In this document: in pieces, positions 62,760 to 64,000 of the stretch
Position numbering within the stretch: position 1 is the first letter of the stretch
Layout of the letters: each line of letters begins with the position of its first letter
Source: UBA1858 sp964636225
GTDB taxonomy: Bacteria > Pseudomonadota > Gammaproteobacteria > UBA4575
Length of the DNA: 64,000 bases
Direction: 5' to 3'
NCBI GenBank assembly: GCA_964636225.1
Contig: CAZWQM010000004.1
Coordinates: 62,001 to 126,000, forward strand
Notes under the pieces: model-generated
What the model saw: only the letters and a program-made list of their open reading frames with translations
Told to the model about the DNA's origin: nothing
Databases searched by the model: none
Made by a program: the position numbers and the translations under genes

Positions 62760-62847
62760 GGAAGCTTGGCAGAGTGGTCGATTGCACTGGTCTTGAAAAC
62801 CAGCATACCGCAAGGTATCCAGGGTTCGAATCCCTGAGCTTCCGCCA
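62760..62847 (+). tRNA. tRNA-Ser (anticodon UGA)
   Basis: This complete class II tRNA of 88 bases has acceptor stem GGAAGCT paired with AGCTTCC, discriminator G and an encoded CCA. The anticodon loop is CTTGAAA with anticodon TGA (reads UCA and UCG codons by wobble). The long variable arm CATACCGCAAGGTATC and T arm GGGTTCGAATCCC are as in E. coli tRNA-Ser(UGA). A partial copy lies 59 bases upstream and an integrase remnant further upstream, so it is the likely target of a mobile element. Confidence 0.96.
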
Positions 62848-63655
62848 ATAATTACAACAACTCAGCGCACTTACAGCGTTATACAAGGTCAATAAGAAAG
62901 TCGCTGCAACTGACCACATGCAAGGGCAAATTCAGCGCCGGGAACAAAACCAAGTGGTAAGCAGATAGTAAGCACCGCAGCGAAACGGTAAGCGCCTCGG
63001 TAAGCATGGCCCACCCTCCCGCAACACCAGCACCGGCCAGCGTTGCAGCCCCACGACTACCCAGCACACAGCGCCGCTACAGGCCGCGCAGCACCCGAGC
63101 CAATACCAGTGCGGCGCCCTTGCGGTGATCAATGACAGTGCCGCCTATACTAAGCAGTTATGTAATGATTTCTTATGGCCTGCTTACTTCCACACCTCAT
63201 CGGGGTGTTACCATGCCGAGCGACTGATGAGGTCGTCGCTGATCGAGGTTACCAAATACATGAGGCTGGCGACACCGAGAGAGGTAGAGATTAAAAGCTT
63301 TGGTTGAGCTGATTGGTTGTCACGGGTTTGCGTAACGCCCCTCCATGCGGGACTAGATTGAGCGATGAGGACGAATAATTCTGTTTTACTGTAGGGACCC
63401 TCGCAAAACCGCGGCAAGGAAAATACATATCTTTATGGATCGAACAGTTACATCTTCGTCTTTCGCGCCATCGCGACCGAAATTCCCCAAAGCGTGACCG
63501 ACTCTTGTATTGTTTACACATATCCATGCAGGAATCTCGCCCGCGGTCACGTTCCGCGAAATACGAATACATCCATGACTTCGATGAGAGCTGTAGTTTT
63601 TCGAGGCGCCCTGTAAGAAATTCTACTGTTTGCAACGGGAATTATTGCCGCGCTA
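62848..63655. other. GC-richer accessory stretch after tRNA-Ser
   Basis: This 808-base stretch has no convincing gene. Its first 280 bases are visibly richer in G and C than the rest of the window. They contain four copies of the heptamer (A/G)GTAAGC, at 62956, 62967, 62987 and 62999. Such direct repeats next to a tRNA integration site could be integrase arm-type sites. Short open frames here have unlikely compositions and are not reported as genes. Confidence 0.45.
62956..63005 (+). repeat. Four direct repeats of (A/G)GTAAGC
   Basis: The heptamer occurs at 62956-62962, 62967-62973, 62987-62993 and 62999-63005, three of the four being GGTAAGC. Spacing between starts is 11, 20 and 12 bases, close to one and two helical turns. 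This is suggestive of a protein-binding array. Confidence 0.5.
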
Positions 63656-64000
63656 ATGAAGAGGGCCTATGCATTGATTTTTATGGCCGTTCAGCTTCTT
63701 TTATGTATGGCATGGGCCGCTATTGATTTAATTTCACTGGATGGCATAAATGACGCCTCCTTGTTTCACATTCTGGCAGGAGTCGAGGGGGGTAGTTTTT
63801 ATAACTATCTTCCCGAGTACTTGCCGCTGACCTTTTTTATGTTAGGTTCTTTGGCATCTGGTTATATTGTCGGAAGATTGATTAAGGCGCTAGTAGCTCT
63901 TACAAGAGATACGTGGTTTGCGTTAATTGCATTGGCAATGCTTGTTATTAACCCATTGTTTTTTGACTTGGCCCGTGCGATGTATACGCACACCTTCTGA
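63656..64000 (+). CDS. Uncharacterised membrane protein (114 residues)
   Basis: The frame runs from the ATG at 63656 to a TGA that ends exactly at the window edge. It has three hydrophobic segments (about 4-24, 55-75 and 84-106), the first like a signal or membrane anchor, and DGINDASLFHILAGVEGGSF between the first two. It follows the GC-rich accessory stretch and is probably part of the element or of the DNA beyond it. I do not recognise the family. The ribosome site is weak (CGCTAATGAAG). Confidence 0.6.
   Translation: MKRAYALIFMAVQLLLCMAWAAIDLISLDGINDASLFHILAGVEGGSFYNYLPEYLPLTFFMLGSLASGYIVGRLIKALVALTRDTWFALIALAMLVINPLFFDLARAMYTHTF

Noticed and set aside
62644..63132. Overlapping minus-strand frames across the tRNA and GC-rich patch
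   Set aside because: They run antisense through a tRNA gene or have low-complexity composition; they arise from the base composition.
63125..63307. 60-residue frame after the tRNA
   Set aside because: It has no family resemblance, no ribosome site and weak coding composition.
63291..63635. 114-residue minus-strand frame in the accessory stretch
   Set aside because: The sequence is dominated by Arg/Ser/Cys runs (RSRWRERRRCNCS) unlike a folded protein, with no ribosome site. It is likely a chance frame.

Overview
The window is a stretch of a gammaproteobacterial chromosome of moderately low GC. The evidence is gene order: fabD-fabG-acpP-fabF-pabC-mltG-tmk-holB-pilZ, clpS-clpA-infA, nudJ-mnmA, and ftsK-lolA-rarA with crcB-serS nearby are all arrangements characteristic of Gammaproteobacteria. 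It is probably a metagenome or draft assembly, because a run of 100 Ns is flanked by two identical 55-base copies of the same sequence. I cannot name the genus.

Layout. 1-4.7 kb: tRNA thiolation (mnmA, cut by the window edge), a NudJ-type Nudix hydrolase, the N-degron adaptor and unfoldase ClpS/ClpA, and IF-1. 4.9-12.3 kb: fatty acid synthesis running into folate, cell-wall and replication genes, ending in a PilZ-domain gene interrupted by an in-frame amber codon. 12.4-17.9 kb: 2-oxoglutarate dehydrogenase complex (sucA, sucB, lpd). 17.9-24.9 kb: msrQ, bioA, an L,D-transpeptidase convergent with a Lpp-like lipoprotein, a second PilZ protein, a frameshifted nhaD and a HIT protein. 24.9-31.3 kb: an accessory stretch with a broken beta-barrel-like gene, small unknown proteins, a RuBisCO-like protein fused to a cupin, a lipoprotein, and a large membrane-anchored protein with one CxxCH motif. 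31.9-37.7 kb: a putative selenoneine cluster (senB divergent from senA-egtD-FAD/selD and a small membrane protein). 37.7-43.9 kb: MltD-like transglycosylase, a small exported protein, acs, a methyltransferase with an apparent frameshift, a REP-like repeat pair and a peroxiredoxin. 44.3-52.4 kb: trxB, a FemAB/GNAT-like protein, aat, ftsK, lolA, rarA and small proteins. 52.4-61.6 kb: a four-gene unit glcD-glcE-glcF-antiporter, crcB, serS, a MOSC protein, DUF423, yajQ and a BI-1/YccA protein. 62.2-64 kb: a decayed integration site with a pseudogenised tyrosine integrase, a truncated tRNA-Ser copy and an intact tRNA-Ser(UGA), followed by GC-richer DNA and a membrane protein.

How the genes fit together. 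Most of the window is housekeeping. Two accessory blocks stand out. The first is the RuBisCO-like/cupin fusion, which puts a probable sugar-phosphate enolase-superfamily enzyme and a metal-binding cupin on one chain. The second is the selenium block: SelD makes selenophosphate, the SenB-like glycosyltransferase would make a selenosugar, EgtD makes hercynine, and the SenA/EgtB-like enzyme would join them to give selenoneine. ClpS/ClpA and Aat, about 40 kb apart, are both parts of the bacterial N-degron pathway.

Several genes carry single lesions (PilZ amber, nhaD shift, two shifts in the barrel gene, methyltransferase shift at an A7 run, and the integrase with a stop and two shifts). This points either to real gene erosion or to uncorrected sequence errors, and reads would decide.
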